Assembly (NCBI RefSeq): GCF_013377855.1
Contig: NZ_JABXYJ010000006.1
Span: 288,377-352,376, forward strand
Source: Cognatundibacterium oligocarboniphilum
GTDB taxonomy: Bacteria; Pseudomonadota; Gammaproteobacteria; Burkholderiales; Burkholderiaceae_D
DNA: 64,000 nt
Direction of reading: 5' to 3'
The translations under genes were made by a program, and so were the position numbers. Positions 26,724 through 36,255 of the stretch are shown here, piece after piece. Below the pieces are notes generated by a model that saw only the letters and a program-made list of their open reading frames with translations, ran no database searches and had not been told where the DNA came from. How positions within the stretch are numbered: the stretch's first letter is position 1; each line of letters opens with the position of its first letter.

Positions 26724-27423
26724 AATCCATCCGGCACTCGCCGCATTGTTACGCGAGCATCGCTCGCATCTGCTGCTGGTGATCGGAAATAAAAATTACT
26801 CTTCCTGGTCCATGCGTCCGTGGGTTGTCATGAAGGCATTTGGTATTCCGTTTGAAGAAGTCCGCATTCCCTTAGGACAGCCAGATACCACATCCCGGAT
26901 TACCGCGTACTCTGCAGCCGGCAAAGTACCGATTCTGGTTGCTGACGACATTACGGTCTGGGATTCCATGGCTATCTGCGAATTTCTGGCAGACCAGTTC
27001 TCAATCCTGAATCTGTGGCCGGAAGACATCGCAGCCCGCGCCCATGCACGCAGCATCTGTGCGGAAATGCACTCCGGCTTCTCCTCGTTACGCTTTGATA
27101 TGCCAATGAATATCCGCGCTGAATTGCATGGAAAAGGTAAGACACTGGGCGCCCAGGCAGACATAGGCCGCATCAGTGAAATCTGGGAAGACTGCCTGAC
27201 CCGTTTTGGACCGAATGGCTTTCTGTTTGGTGACTTTTCGATTGCCGATGCCTACTTTGCCCCGGTTGTCATGCGTTTCCGCACCTACGGCGTATCACTG
27301 GCACCGGCGCTGCAGGCTTATGCAGATCGCGTCTGCGCTCACCCAGCAGTCGCGCAATGGATGCAGGAGGCCACGGCGGAAACCGAGAGTGTGCCGTGGC
27401 ATGATGCAAGATCTGAAGGCTGA
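26710..27423 (+). CDS. Glutathione S-transferase family protein
   Basis: 237-aa protein with an N-terminal thioredoxin-like domain (NKNYSSWSMRPWVVMKAFGIPFEE, about 24-47, and the GKVPILV cis-Pro loop followed by WDSMAICEFL) and an all-helical C-terminal domain. It resembles the YfcF-type group with an SSWS N-terminal active-site region. Substrate is unknown. The start lies inside the end of slt, giving a 14-bp overlap, and cca follows 3 bp after the stop. Confidence 0.88.
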   Translation: MQDTEIHPALAALLREHRSHLLLVIGNKNYSSWSMRPWVVMKAFGIPFEEVRIPLGQPDTTSRITAYSAAGKVPILVADDITVWDSMAICEFLADQFSILNLWPEDIAARAHARSICAEMHSGFSSLRFDMPMNIRAELHGKGKTLGAQADIGRISEIWEDCLTRFGPNGFLFGDFSIADAYFAPVVMRFRTYGVSLAPALQAYADRVCAHPAVAQWMQEATAETESVPWHDARSEG

Positions 27424-27426
27424 GCG

Positions 27427-28659
27427 ATGAGTCGCACCTATGTCGTCGGCGGCGCGGTCAGGGACTCTCTGCTGGGATTACCGGTACAGGACAAGGATTA
27501 TGTCGTCGTCGGCAGCTCACCGGAACAGATGCTGGCACAGGGTTTCCTGCCGGTCGGCAAAGATTTTCCGGTATTTCTGCACCCCAAAACACATGAAGAA
27601 TACGCTCTTGCCCGCACCGAAAGAAAAACAGCTGCAGGCTATAAAGGCTTTGTTTTCCACACTGATCCACAGGTCACGCTTGAGCAGGACCTGATACGGC
27701 GCGATCTGACGGTCAACGCCATCGCCCAGGATCAGGATGGTGTCCTGACTGATCCGTTCGGCGGTCAGGCCGACTTGCAGCAACGCCTGTTTCGCCATGT
27801 TTCTCCAGCCTTTGCCGAAGACCCGGTGCGGATACTGCGCGTGGCACGCTTTGCTGCCCGCTTCTCCGTTGAACCATATGCATTTTCGGTCGCACCGGAA
27901 ACCGTGTGCCTGATGCGGGAAATGGTCGAAGCCGGCGAAGTGGATGCACTGGTGCCGGAACGGATCTGGCAGGAACTGTCGCGTGGCCTGATGGAAATCA
28001 AACCGTCACGCATGTTTGAAGTCTTGCGTGAATGTGGCGCTCTGCGACGCATCCTGCCCGAGCTGGATGCCCTGTGGGGGGTACCTCAACCAGCAAAATA
28101 TCATCCGGAAATCGATACCGGTGTGCATGTGATGCTCGCCATCGACTACGCGGCTGCGCAAGGTTACTCCCTGCCAATCCGGTTTGCCGCCCTGCTGCAT
28201 GATCTCGGTAAAGGCGTAACGCCACCCGCCCTGTGGCCGGCGCATCATGGACATGAAGAACACAGCGCCAGACTGGTGAATCAGGTCTGCCTGCGCCTGA
28301 AAGCGCCGTCAGAATGCCGCGATCTGGCTTACATGACCGCACGTGATCACGGCAATATCGGCAGGGCACCCGAGATGCGGGCATCAACGTTGGTCGATCT
28401 GCTGAGTCGGAATGACGCATTCCGCAAACCCCAGCGCTTTCTGGATATGCTGACAGCAACAGAATGCGATTGTTTTGGGCGTACCGGACTGGATCATATC
28501 CGCTTCCCGCAAGCAGCGTATCTGAAACAAATCCTGGCTGCAATGCAACATATTGATGCCGGAGCAATCGCCCGCCATTATCAGGACCATCCGCAGCGCA
28601 TTCCGGAAGCCATCAGGGAAGCCAGGATTCTTGCGGCGCAACAAATGAAAGCGGACTGA
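27427..28659 (+). CDS. cca: Multifunctional CCA protein (tRNA nucleotidyltransferase with HD domain)
   Basis: 410-aa enzyme that adds or repairs the CCA end of tRNAs. The class II nucleotidyltransferase motif GGAVRD (8-13) is followed by the metal-binding Asp22-x-Asp24 in QDKDYVVVG, and RRDLTVNAIA marks the second motif. The C-terminal HD domain (His258-Asp259 in LLHDLGKG) gives the 2',3'-phosphodiesterase and phosphatase activities of the gammaproteobacterial-type protein. It is closely packed behind the GST gene. Confidence 0.96.
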   Translation: MSRTYVVGGAVRDSLLGLPVQDKDYVVVGSSPEQMLAQGFLPVGKDFPVFLHPKTHEEYALARTERKTAAGYKGFVFHTDPQVTLEQDLIRRDLTVNAIAQDQDGVLTDPFGGQADLQQRLFRHVSPAFAEDPVRILRVARFAARFSVEPYAFSVAPETVCLMREMVEAGEVDALVPERIWQELSRGLMEIKPSRMFEVLRECGALRRILPELDALWGVPQPAKYHPEIDTGVHVMLAIDYAAAQGYSLPIRFAALLHDLGKGVTPPALWPAHHGHEEHSARLVNQVCLRLKAPSECRDLAYMTARDHGNIGRAPEMRASTLVDLLSRNDAFRKPQRFLDMLTATECDCFGRTGLDHIRFPQAAYLKQILAAMQHIDAGAIARHYQDHPQRIPEAIREARILAAQQMKAD

Positions 28660-28755
28660 TCTGATTACAGAGGAAATGTTTTCTGGAATAATCGGCCAAC
28701 ATCGCCTACAATGGGATTGTGCACTGCACCAATTTACTTGCAGCAAGGACACATC

Positions 28756-29433
28756 ATGAATCCTGCCGATATCTTTCCGACCAGTTTCAACTCCCATTCG
28801 CATGCGAAGCCGACGGTTTACGTCAAAGAATTGTCAGAAAAAGACCGGCACAGGATATTAAGACACTTTCTTGCGCTGGAAGAAAGTGACCGTTTATTAC
28901 GCTTCGGCACCTATTTGCCGGATGCCATGATAGAAAAATACGTGGAAGGCCTCGACTTCTCCCGTGATAAGGTGTTCGGCGTCATGAGTCATCATTTCCG
29001 CCTGGTCGGCGTCGGGCATCTGGCCTTTGCGCCTCGCAGCGAAAAAGATGAAGCCACCGACAAGGATACGGTGGCCGAATTCGGTGTTTCAGTTTCCAAA
29101 GATGCCCGCGGCAAAGGTGTGGGCGCCAAACTGTTTGAACGCGGCGCGATCCATTGCCGCAATGCCGATGTCGATACCCTGTACATGCACTGTCTGTCCT
29201 CCAACCAGACCATGATTCACATCGCAAAAAAAGCAGGCATGGAAATTCACCGTGAATACGGCGAAGCGGATGCTTACCTGAAGCTGCTTCCTGCCGATGC
29301 AGTCAGCGTCCTGAAAGAAGCTGTCCAGGAACAGGTCGCGGCAATCGACTACACCATCAAAGCCAATGCACGAGCGGCAGCCAAATGGCTACGGCATTTG
29401 CCCGGCGTGAGTGATATCGGCAAAAACAAATAG
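28756..29433 (+). CDS. GNAT-family N-acetyltransferase
   Basis: 225-aa protein with a GNAT core. The acetyl-CoA loop is R118-GKGVG-123 (ARGKGVGAKLFERGA), preceded by the VAEFGVSVSKDARG strand. The ATG at 28756 has AAGGA five to six bases upstream, so the open frame from 28711 is not used. A helical C-terminal tail of about 60 residues extends beyond the usual domain. The acetylated substrate is not predictable. Confidence 0.85.
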   Translation: MNPADIFPTSFNSHSHAKPTVYVKELSEKDRHRILRHFLALEESDRLLRFGTYLPDAMIEKYVEGLDFSRDKVFGVMSHHFRLVGVGHLAFAPRSEKDEATDKDTVAEFGVSVSKDARGKGVGAKLFERGAIHCRNADVDTLYMHCLSSNQTMIHIAKKAGMEIHREYGEADAYLKLLPADAVSVLKEAVQEQVAAIDYTIKANARAAAKWLRHLPGVSDIGKNK

Positions 29434-29445
29434 ACCGTGCCAGCG

Positions 29446-29949
29446 CTAAGCCATACCCAGCACGGGTAATGCCGTGGTGTCCTTGATCTGCTGTAAAGCA
29501 AAGCTGGATTTGACATCCAGCACCGCCGGGTGACGCAACAGCGTTTCCATCATGAATCGGGAGAAATGATCCATATCTTCCACATGCACCCGCAGCAGGT
29601 AATCCATTTCCCCGGTCATCGCATAACAGGCCATGACTTCCGGCCATTGTCCGACAGACGCCGAAAAATCTTCCCGCGGAGAGCGCGACACCCCTTTCAC
29701 CGGCTGATCGCTGTGCTTTTCCAGCCGAACATTGACGTAAGCCAGCAATCCCAGTCCGATTTTTGCCGGCTCCAGCAGGGCGACATACTGGCGGATCACG
29801 CCAGTTTCTTCCAGCCGTTTAATGCGACGCAGACAGGGCGAGGGAGAGAGGCTGATCCGTTCCGCAATTTCCTGATTCGTCAGCCGCCCATCTGCCTGCA
29901 AGATCGAGAGTATCTTCCGGTCGATTTTATCCAACACAACAGAAGCCAT
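29446..29949 (-). CDS. Lrp/AsnC-family transcriptional regulator
   Basis: 167-aa regulator with an N-terminal winged HTH (LTNQEIAERISLSPSPCLRRIKRLEETGVI, about 23-52) and a C-terminal RAM/ACT-like ligand domain (MTGEMDYLLRVHVEDMDHFSRFM). Divergent from hppD across 198 bp that hold several palindromes, which makes control of aromatic amino acid breakdown a reasonable inference. Known family members sense amino acids; tyrosine or phenylalanine would fit here. Confidence 0.92.
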   Translation of the reverse strand: MASVVLDKIDRKILSILQADGRLTNQEIAERISLSPSPCLRRIKRLEETGVIRQYVALLEPAKIGLGLLAYVNVRLEKHSDQPVKGVSRSPREDFSASVGQWPEVMACYAMTGEMDYLLRVHVEDMDHFSRFMMETLLRHPAVLDVKSSFALQQIKDTTALPVLGMA

Positions 29950-29955
29950 AATTAA

Positions 29956-30048
29956 CCTAAAATTTTAAATTAAACGCAATATTATTGCGCAAATTAAATC
30001 ATCATTGGCTTATTTTGGAATTTAATCGCGCAAGGTGCGGACTATACT
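29956..30048. promoter_or_regulatory. AsnC-hppD intergenic operators and hppD promoter
   Basis: The AT-rich gap has three symmetric elements: TAAAATTTTA (29958-29967) next to the regulator start, GCAATATTATTGC (29976-29988), and an inverted repeat whose arms share TTGCGC and ATTAAAT (29985-30033). A -10-like TATACT at 30043-30048 with TTTAAT (30021-30026) 16 bp upstream could serve hppD. The layout fits autoregulation plus control of hppD. Confidence 0.45.
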
Positions 30049-30147
30049 GTGAGTTTGATCTGCATCAAATCAACCACAGATAAAAATGCGCGGGCAACAT
30101 TGAGCTGGTTTGAACAGATTTTTCATGATTTCACACAGGAGACAGGC

Positions 30148-31263
30148 ATGACTTTCCAGACTTGGGAAAACCCGATGGGTACTGATGGTTTTGAGTTTAT
30201 CGAATACGCTGCACCTGATCCGAAAGCGATGGGCGAATTATTCATCAGCATGGGTTTTACGGCGATTGCCAGACACCGTACCAAGGATGTGACACTGTAC
30301 CGCCAAGGTGGCGTGAACTTCATCATCAACGCCGAGCCGGATTCTTTTGCCCAGAAATTCGCCCGCAAACACGGTCCTTGCGTCTGCGCATTTGCGTTCC
30401 GCGTCAAGGATGCCAATGCTGCCTACAAACGCGCGCTCGAACTCGGCGCCTGGGGCTTCGATAACAAAACCGGTCCGATGGAACTGAATATTCCTGCCAT
30501 CAAAGGCATCGGTGATTCGCTGATTTATTTCGTTGACCGCTGGCATGGTAAAGACGGCGCAGAAGCCGGCGCGATCGGCAATATCAGCATCTACGATGCC
30601 GATTTCGTGGCGATTCCCGGCGTCGCATCCAACCCGGTCGGCAACGGTCTGACCTACATCGATCACCTGACGCATAACGTGCATCGGGGCCGCATGAAAG
30701 AATGGGCAGATTTCTATGAAACCCTGTTCAATTTCCGAGAAATCCGTTACTTCGATATCGCTGGAAAACACACTGGATTGAAGTCGAAAGCAATGACTTC
30801 GCCTTGCGGCAAAATCCGCATTCCGATCAACGAATCATCCGATGATAAATCCCAGATCGCCGAATATCTCGACCTGTATCACGGTGAAGGCGTGCAGCAT
30901 ATCGCGATGGGCACGGACAATGTCTACAAAACGATCAGCGACATGAAAGCCGCCGGCGTGGTATTCCAGGACACGATAGAAACTTATTACGATCTGGTCG
31001 ACCGCCGTCTGCCGGGGCATGGTGAAAACCTCGAGGAACTGCGCAAATTGCGCATCCTGATCGATGGTAAGAGCACAGAAACTTCGCGCGAATTGCTGTT
31101 GCAGATTTTCACTACGACCGTCATCGGTCCGATTTTCTTTGAAATCATTCAGCGTAAAGGCGATCAGGGCTTTGGCGAAGGTAATTTCCGCGCCCTGTTT
31201 GAATCGATCGAACTCGATCAGATTCGCCGTGGCGTGCTGAAAGACGACAAAACACCAGCCTGA
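30148..31263 (+). CDS. hppD: 4-hydroxyphenylpyruvate dioxygenase
   Basis: 371-aa non-haem Fe(II) enzyme that converts 4-hydroxyphenylpyruvate to homogentisate in tyrosine breakdown. The ATG at 30148 has AGGAG eight bases upstream; the frame stays open back to 30049 but without a signal. Iron ligands are His173 (YIDHLTHNV), His251 (GVQHIAMGT) and Glu332 (IFFEIIQRKG). The C-terminal QRKGDQGFGEGNF segment is typical. Homogentisate dioxygenase (hmgA) is not in the window. Confidence 0.97.
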   Translation: MTFQTWENPMGTDGFEFIEYAAPDPKAMGELFISMGFTAIARHRTKDVTLYRQGGVNFIINAEPDSFAQKFARKHGPCVCAFAFRVKDANAAYKRALELGAWGFDNKTGPMELNIPAIKGIGDSLIYFVDRWHGKDGAEAGAIGNISIYDADFVAIPGVASNPVGNGLTYIDHLTHNVHRGRMKEWADFYETLFNFREIRYFDIAGKHTGLKSKAMTSPCGKIRIPINESSDDKSQIAEYLDLYHGEGVQHIAMGTDNVYKTISDMKAAGVVFQDTIETYYDLVDRRLPGHGENLEELRKLRILIDGKSTETSRELLLQIFTTTVIGPIFFEIIQRKGDQGFGEGNFRALFESIELDQIRRGVLKDDKTPA

Positions 31264-31295
31264 TACGGAAAGCAGACAGGTAACGGAGACAAACC

Positions 31296-31324
31296 AAAAG
31301 GCTGACTGACTATGTCGGCCTTTT
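31296..31324 (+). terminator. Rho-independent terminator between hppD and phhA
   Basis: AAAAGGCTGAC pairs with GTCGGCCTTTT around a 7-nt loop with one T-G pair. It ends 21 bp before the phhA start, so phhA depends on read-through or on a promoter overlapping the hairpin. Confidence 0.7.
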
Positions 31325-31345
31325 CTTATCACAGCAAAGAAAAAA

Positions 31346-32224
31346 ATGGATACCTCAGTCAGCAATGAAGATTTCCTGGCGACCGTCGCTGAGAAATCGC
31401 ACGGCGCCGCCTTGCGTGGCGACTATGAACATGCGGATGCGCAATATGTCGTCCAGCAGAACTGGGCAGAATACAGCGAAGCCGAACATGATCTCTGGCG
31501 CAGATTGTACCAGCGGCAAATGGCACTGCTCCCGGGGCGTGCCTGTGATGAATTCATCGATGCCTTGCATAAGATGGATGCCGCCGCAGGCATTCCGGAA
31601 TTTGAAAAAACTTCGGCAGAATTATTTGCCACAACCGGATGGAAAATCGTCGCGGTGCCAGGACTCATTCCGGAGCTGACATTTTTCGAACATCTCGCCA
31701 ACCGTCGCTTCCCGGTCACGGTCTGGCTGCGCAAACCTGAAGAATTCAACTACATTGTGGAACCCGACGTGTTCCACGATTTCTTCGGTCACGTCCCGAT
31801 GCTGTTTAATCCGGTCTTTGCCGATTATATGCAGCGTTATGGTCAGGGCGGACTCAAGGCCATGAAACTGGGTGGACTGGATCAGTTGGCCCGTCTTTAT
31901 TGGTACACGGTGGAATTCGGGCTCATCAATACGCCGCAGGGAATGCGTATTTACGGCGCAGGTATTTTGTCTTCCGGCGGCGAAGTCGAATATTGTCTGA
32001 CTCCCGGTACCACTTCACGCCATATCCATTTACAAATAGAGCGCTGCCTGAACACCTTGTACAAAATCGATACTTATCAGGAAACCTATTTCGTCATTCA
32101 GAATTTTCAGGAACTGTTTGACGGCACAGCGCCAGACTTCGCGCCGTATTATGAAAGGCTCAAATCCGCAGAACCATTTCCTGCCAACGCGCTGCTGCCT
32201 CAGGAAACAGAACTACTGCCCTGA
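31346..32224 (+). CDS. phhA: Phenylalanine-4-hydroxylase
   Basis: 292-aa tetrahydropterin-dependent enzyme that converts phenylalanine to tyrosine. The Fe(II) triad is His144 and His149 (EPDVFHDFFGHVP) and Glu190 (LYWYTVEFGL). The pterin-contact segment and the SSGGEVEYCL loop are present. Together with the preceding gene it routes Phe to homogentisate. The usual neighbour phhB (pterin-4a-carbinolamine dehydratase), needed to recycle the cofactor, is not adjacent. Confidence 0.97.
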   Translation: MDTSVSNEDFLATVAEKSHGAALRGDYEHADAQYVVQQNWAEYSEAEHDLWRRLYQRQMALLPGRACDEFIDALHKMDAAAGIPEFEKTSAELFATTGWKIVAVPGLIPELTFFEHLANRRFPVTVWLRKPEEFNYIVEPDVFHDFFGHVPMLFNPVFADYMQRYGQGGLKAMKLGGLDQLARLYWYTVEFGLINTPQGMRIYGAGILSSGGEVEYCLTPGTTSRHIHLQIERCLNTLYKIDTYQETYFVIQNFQELFDGTAPDFAPYYERLKSAEPFPANALLPQETELLP

Positions 32225-32262
32225 TCCCCTCCTTGATCTGCGTCTGCCGCATCACAAATCAG

Positions 32263-32292
32263 GCACATGGACATCATATCCATGTGCTTTTT
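32263..32292 (+). terminator. Rho-independent terminator after phhA
   Basis: GCACATGGA (32263-32271) pairs perfectly with TCCATGTGC (32279-32287), followed by five T and a T-rich tail. Confidence 0.85.
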
Positions 32293-32672
32293 ATTTTATT
32301 TTCACGGTTCAGGTCGGCTGATGATTAATCTGATTTTTCCAATCTTGAGCAACTCTGGATTGTCTCTTCATAGAGCAGTCCTACCGGTGCAGCCCGTATT
32401 GATTTAGATCATATCCTGTACAAGCAAGAGCATGCTGATGCACACGAGGTAACGCTGCTTGATGAAGCGCAAGATTCAACGTTATTCAACAATGTTCCTA
32501 CGCCATCCCTGCAAGAATCTCACTGATCTCAGTGCGCCTCACATCAACTCCACGCTGGCGCATTGATCTCTTCCTTTCCGGTCCGGCAGACCGGAAAGGA
32601 AAACGCCATGTAACAATTGAAAGTCAGCCAATTATCCATTGATCAGGTTCAGTTTATTTTGACGGAAAACAG
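32293..32672. other. Gene-free stretch upstream of the chemoreceptor gene
   Basis: The stretch holds a perfect 12-bp inverted repeat, TTCCTTTCCGGT at 32571-32582 and its complement at 32590-32601 with a CCGGCAG loop, about 70 bp before the chemoreceptor start. It has no T-run, so it is more likely a 5'-UTR hairpin or an operator. A stop-to-stop frame at 32374-32526 reads plausible protein (IDLDHILYKQEHADAHEV) but has no start codon and no recognised relative; it may be a gene remnant. No clear sigma-28 promoter was seen. Confidence 0.4.
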
Positions 32673-34328
32673 ATGAAAATTCCTACTCTTACCCTTGGGC
32701 AGAGACTGGCCCTGAGCTTTGCAACTGTCTGCATTCTGATGGTGGTCATCATGATCATCGCGATTGTCATGCTGGGCCGGGTCAATGAAAGCACCAACGA
32801 TATCGCCAGTGACCGGCTTCCCAAAATTCTCAAGACCTACGAAACACAAAGCGAAATCGACAGTATCGCAATTGCATTACGTAATATGATGCTCAACGAA
32901 GACCCGGCTGACCGCCAGAAACAGATGGACCGGATATTACAGGCACGAAAGGTAATCCGTGAAAATGATGCATTGTTCGAACGTATCATTATCCTGCCTG
33001 CTGCGCTGCCGATCTTGCACCGGATGCAGGAAGCAGGTACGCAATATCTGGCAGGCCAGGAAAAATTGCTGAAACTGATCAATGAAGGCACGCCGGAACA
33101 GGCACGCGCCAGTCTGAACAACGAACTGCGCCCTGTTCTCGCCCGCTATAAACAATCGCTCGCAGAGATGATTGTCTTTCAAAAGGATGTAACCGATACC
33201 CGTAATCAGGCTGCAAAAGATGATTATGCCAACGCCCGCTGGTTGACGCTCAGTATCGGCAGCATCGCGCTGATTCTGGCCGCCGGAATCGCTTACACAC
33301 TCACACGCAGCCTGGTAAAGCAATTGGGTGGAGAACCTGCGTATGCCGCTGAAATTGCCAGTCTGATCGCTCACGGCGATCTGACAACACCGATTGAATT
33401 ACATCCGTCGGATCAGGGCAGCATGCTCTACACCATCAGGATGATGCGGGATAGACTGGCAGATATCGTCGGCGGCGTGCGCTCCGGTACGGATACCATC
33501 GTTACGGCCTCGACACAGATTGCATCAGGCAATCAGGATCTCTCTGACCGTACAGAGCAACAGGCAGGGTCACTGGAAGAAACTGCGTCATCCATGGAAG
33601 AACTGACTGCCACGGTTGGGCAAAATGCCGCACATGCCTCCCAGGCCAGCCAACTGGCTGCCAACGCATCCTCGGTTGCGATTAAAGGCGGACAGATTGT
33701 GCAGGAAGTGGTGCATTCCATGCACACGATTCATTCGTCCTCAGGAAAAATTGTGGACATTATCGGCGTAATTGACGGTATTGCATTTCAAACCAATATT
33801 CTGGCGCTGAATGCCGCAGTAGAAGCGGCACGTGCCGGTGAGCAGGGTCGCGGATTCGCCGTCGTCGCAGCGGAAGTGCGTAATCTGGCGCAACGCAGCG
33901 CCAATGCTGCGCGTGAAATCAAAACGCTGATTCAGGCTTCTGCGGAAGAGGTATCGCATGGCAGCGCACTGGTACAGGAAGCCGGCAGCACTATCCAGGA
34001 ATTAGTGGCGAGTGTGCAGCGTGTGAACGATATCATTCATCATATTTCCAATGCCAGCCATGAACAGAGCAGCGGTATCCAGCAAGTGAATCAGGCGATT
34101 ACCAGCATGGATGAGGTAACCCAGCAAAATGCGGCGCTGGTTGAAGAATCTGCGGCAGCGGCAGAAAGCCTGCGCGAGCAAGCCATTGAATTATCGGGTC
34201 TGGTCAGTATTTTCAAGCTGCACCGGATGGAGCAATCCATCACATCCAGACCAGTCCGGTTGCTGAAAACGCCACAAGACAGCGATTCACCGTCTGTACG
34301 GCGTCAATCCCTGTCCTATGCCGCTTAA
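32673..34328 (+). CDS. Methyl-accepting chemotaxis protein
   Basis: 551-aa membrane chemoreceptor. TM1 (about 11-34) and TM2 (about 190-212) bracket a periplasmic four-helix-bundle sensor (about 35-188) of the 4HB_MCP type. A HAMP domain (about 213-265) follows, then the signalling domain with the hairpin tip [33 protein letters not shown], split here by the well-known E-A-A-R-A-G-E-Q core. Short repeats of Glu/Gln pairs mark likely methylation sites. No C-terminal NWETF-type pentapeptide is present. The ligand is unknown. Confidence 0.95.
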   Translation: MKIPTLTLGQRLALSFATVCILMVVIMIIAIVMLGRVNESTNDIASDRLPKILKTYETQSEIDSIAIALRNMMLNEDPADRQKQMDRILQARKVIRENDALFERIIILPAALPILHRMQEAGTQYLAGQEKLLKLINEGTPEQARASLNNELRPVLARYKQSLAEMIVFQKDVTDTRNQAAKDDYANARWLTLSIGSIALILAAGIAYTLTRSLVKQLGGEPAYAAEIASLIAHGDLTTPIELHPSDQGSMLYTIRMMRDRLADIVGGVRSGTDTIVTASTQIASGNQDLSDRTEQQAGSLEETASSMEELTATVGQNAAHASQASQLAANASSVAIKGGQIVQEVVHSMHTIHSSSGKIVDIIGVIDGIAFQTNILALNAAVEAARAGEQGRGFAVVAAEVRNLAQRSANAAREIKTLIQASAEEVSHGSALVQEAGSTIQELVASVQRVNDIIHHISNASHEQSSGIQQVNQAITSMDEVTQQNAALVEESAAAAESLREQAIELSGLVSIFKLHRMEQSITSRPVRLLKTPQDSDSPSVRRQSLSYAA

Positions 34329-34330
34329 AG

Positions 34331-35194
34331 TCAATACACGCCGGGTTCACCGGGTGGCCGTGTTTTAAACCGCTTGTGAGCCCAGAAATATTCTGCAGGT
34401 GCTTTCAGCACTTCCTGTTCAATAAACGCATTCATCTGACGGGTCGCCGCCGTGATATCGTCACCCGGATAATGCTCCCAGGGAGCATGAAAACAGACTT
34501 TCCAGCCGCGATAATCCGGCAGCATCGTGGCAATCACCGGTACGACTTTCGCCTGCGTGCTGGCAGCCAGGCGTGGCATGGCTGTCAGCGTGGCAGCGGG
34601 AACGCCGAAAAAAGGAATGAATTCTGCATTTTTGGCGCCAAAATCCATATCCGGTAACATGAAGTAAGGTAGTTTTTCCTGCATCGCCCGGATAATCGGC
34701 TTCACGCCTTCGGCACGGGAAAACAGCTTCACCGGACGAAACCGCGACCGCCCCTGCCGCAATGCCTGATCAAAAACCTTATTGCGCTGCTCGGTATAGA
34801 TGGAGCACAGCGATGACTCCAGCATCACCGCAACCCCGGCGACATCGAGACACACAAAATGCGGACAAAGCAAAATGGTCGGGCCGGACTGAATCAACGC
34901 CAGCGGCACAGCAGGCTCAACCTGAATCAGTTTTTTCAGACGCGTTTCAGATGCCCACCACAGAACGCCCCGCTCCAGAACACTGCGCGCATACAGTTGA
35001 AAATGACGCCGGGCAATCTGTCGCCGTTCTTCTTCACTGCGCTCCGGCAGGCACAGGCGAAGGTTCGTCAGGGTAATATGGCGTCGCTTCCTGATAACAA
35101 AAAACAGGAGATTACCTAAGCCCTCGCCCATGCGTCCAAGCACCGGCAAAGGCAGCCAGTGCAACAACCACATCAGCACCAGCACCAGTCTCAT
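34331..35194 (-). CDS. LpxL/HtrB-family lipid A acyltransferase (second copy)
   Basis: 287-aa membrane-anchored acyltransferase of the late lipid A pathway. An N-terminal hydrophobic segment is followed by the catalytic Hx4D motif His112-Asp117 (CPHFVCLDVAG) and the PDMDFG segment. It ends 2 bp from the convergent chemoreceptor gene and overlaps the upstream acyltransferase by four bases (ATGA), so the two are co-translated. Pairs of this kind usually add secondary acyl chains at two positions; which does which cannot be told here. Confidence 0.9.
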   Translation of the reverse strand: MRLVLVLMWLLHWLPLPVLGRMGEGLGNLLFFVIRKRRHITLTNLRLCLPERSEEERRQIARRHFQLYARSVLERGVLWWASETRLKKLIQVEPAVPLALIQSGPTILLCPHFVCLDVAGVAVMLESSLCSIYTEQRNKVFDQALRQGRSRFRPVKLFSRAEGVKPIIRAMQEKLPYFMLPDMDFGAKNAEFIPFFGVPAATLTAMPRLAASTQAKVVPVIATMLPDYRGWKVCFHAPWEHYPGDDITAATRQMNAFIEQEVLKAPAEYFWAHKRFKTRPPGEPGVY

Positions 35195-36048
35195 GACTGC
35201 TCCGGTTGCACAGCATCCGGTCCGGCAACGCCTTGCGGTGTTTTATAACGGTTATAACTCCAGAAATACTGCGCCGGAGAACGTGCAATCAGTTTTTCCA
35301 TGGCCCGGTTAATCGCCTCTGCCTGGGTCACGGCATCCTCACCCAGTTCCTCATCAAATGCGACGAAGCGAACTACATATCCGCGTCCGCCCGGCAAACG
35401 TTCTGCATAGGTCAGAATGATGGGAGAACCAGTCATACTGTGCAATTTGGCGGACAATGTCATGGTGTATGCCGGTTTGCCAAAAAACCTGGCCCAGACA
35501 CCTTCACCCTGTTGCGGTACCTGATCCGGCAATAAACCGATTGCCTCTCCTTTTTTAAGCGCTTTCGCCATAATCCGGACGCCGGACAAATTGGTCGGTG
35601 CCAGCAGCAGATTATCTCTGGCGCGCGCGCCCTCGATCAGAGGCTTAAGTGCTTCCTTGCGGGGTGGCCGGTACAACACTGTCAGCCGGGTCCGGGCTGC
35701 AATTTTCTGCGCCACAATTTCAAAACAGCCGAGATGCGGCGTCAGGAAGATGACGCCTTTTTTCTGATCCAGCGCCTGCTGCACGAGCTCCCAGTTCTCC
35801 ATTTCGGCAGTTTTCAACACCCGCTCAGGTCTGGCGCACCAGATAAACGGAAGTTCCAGTACATTTTTACCCGCCTCCTGCACTGCGACCCGTAAATGCT
35901 GGGAAAAACCGGCTCTTCCCAGATTTTCCTGCAGACGACGACGATATGAACCAGATAACAGATAGACCAGCCAGCCCAGCACACTCCCAGTGAAATGCAG
36001 CACTGAAAGCGGAAGCAGCGATAAAAAACGGAATAAAGTGACAAGCAT
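35191..36048 (-). CDS. LpxL/HtrB-family lipid A acyltransferase (first copy)
   Basis: 285-aa member of the same family with an N-terminal TM segment, the Hx4E motif His105-Glu110 (TPHLGCFEIV) and the LLPDQVPQQGEG segment. The ATG at 36048 is chosen because the open frame further upstream (to 36249) crosses the metK promoter and leader and does not look coding. The gene is divergent from metK. With PagP at 2.06 kb it gives the window three lipid A acylation enzymes. Confidence 0.9.
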   Translation of the reverse strand: MLVTLFRFLSLLPLSVLHFTGSVLGWLVYLLSGSYRRRLQENLGRAGFSQHLRVAVQEAGKNVLELPFIWCARPERVLKTAEMENWELVQQALDQKKGVIFLTPHLGCFEIVAQKIAARTRLTVLYRPPRKEALKPLIEGARARDNLLLAPTNLSGVRIMAKALKKGEAIGLLPDQVPQQGEGVWARFFGKPAYTMTLSAKLHSMTGSPIILTYAERLPGGRGYVVRFVAFDEELGEDAVTQAEAINRAMEKLIARSPAQYFWSYNRYKTPQGVAGPDAVQPEQS

Positions 36049-36085
36049 GACGCTGCTCAAGAATTCATGAAATGTGGAGGGGTAT

Positions 36086-36115
36086 TCGACATAGTTAAAG
36101 CAGAAGGCGTAAAAT
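36086..36115 (+). promoter_or_regulatory. Probable metK promoter
   Basis: TCGACA (36086-36091) and TAAAAT (36110-36115) are separated by 18 bp, giving a start near 36122 and a leader of about 160 nt before the metK ATG. Confidence 0.45.
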
Positions 36116-36121
36116 AGCACA

Positions 36122-36255
36122 CATTGGCAAACCGTTGGCCGCTCATTGAGCAAACGACAACCTGCCACCGCCGAGTTAACAGACAACTTGCGAGGCGGTT
36201 TATAAAACTCGCTAAAGCGTCGCAGGATCTCTATTCGACTGCGGCACATTTTTTT
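36122..36255 (+). ncRNA. Structured metK leader with terminator-like hairpin
   Basis: Several helices can form: ACCGCC (36167-36172) with GGCGGT (36194-36199) enclosing AGTT/AACT; GCGAG (36190-36194) with CTCGC (36208-36212); and GTCGCAG (36219-36225) with CTGCGGC (36239-36245), followed by ACA and seven T. The last resembles an intrinsic terminator placed 26 bp before the metK ATG, as in attenuation. It does not match a SAM riboswitch class known to me, so this is a candidate only. Confidence 0.4.

Noticed and set aside
36122..36255. Known SAM-I or SAM-II riboswitch upstream of metK
   Set aside because: The four-way junction and kink-turn of SAM-I and the compact pseudoknot of SAM-II could not be found; only generic helices and a terminator-like stem are visible.
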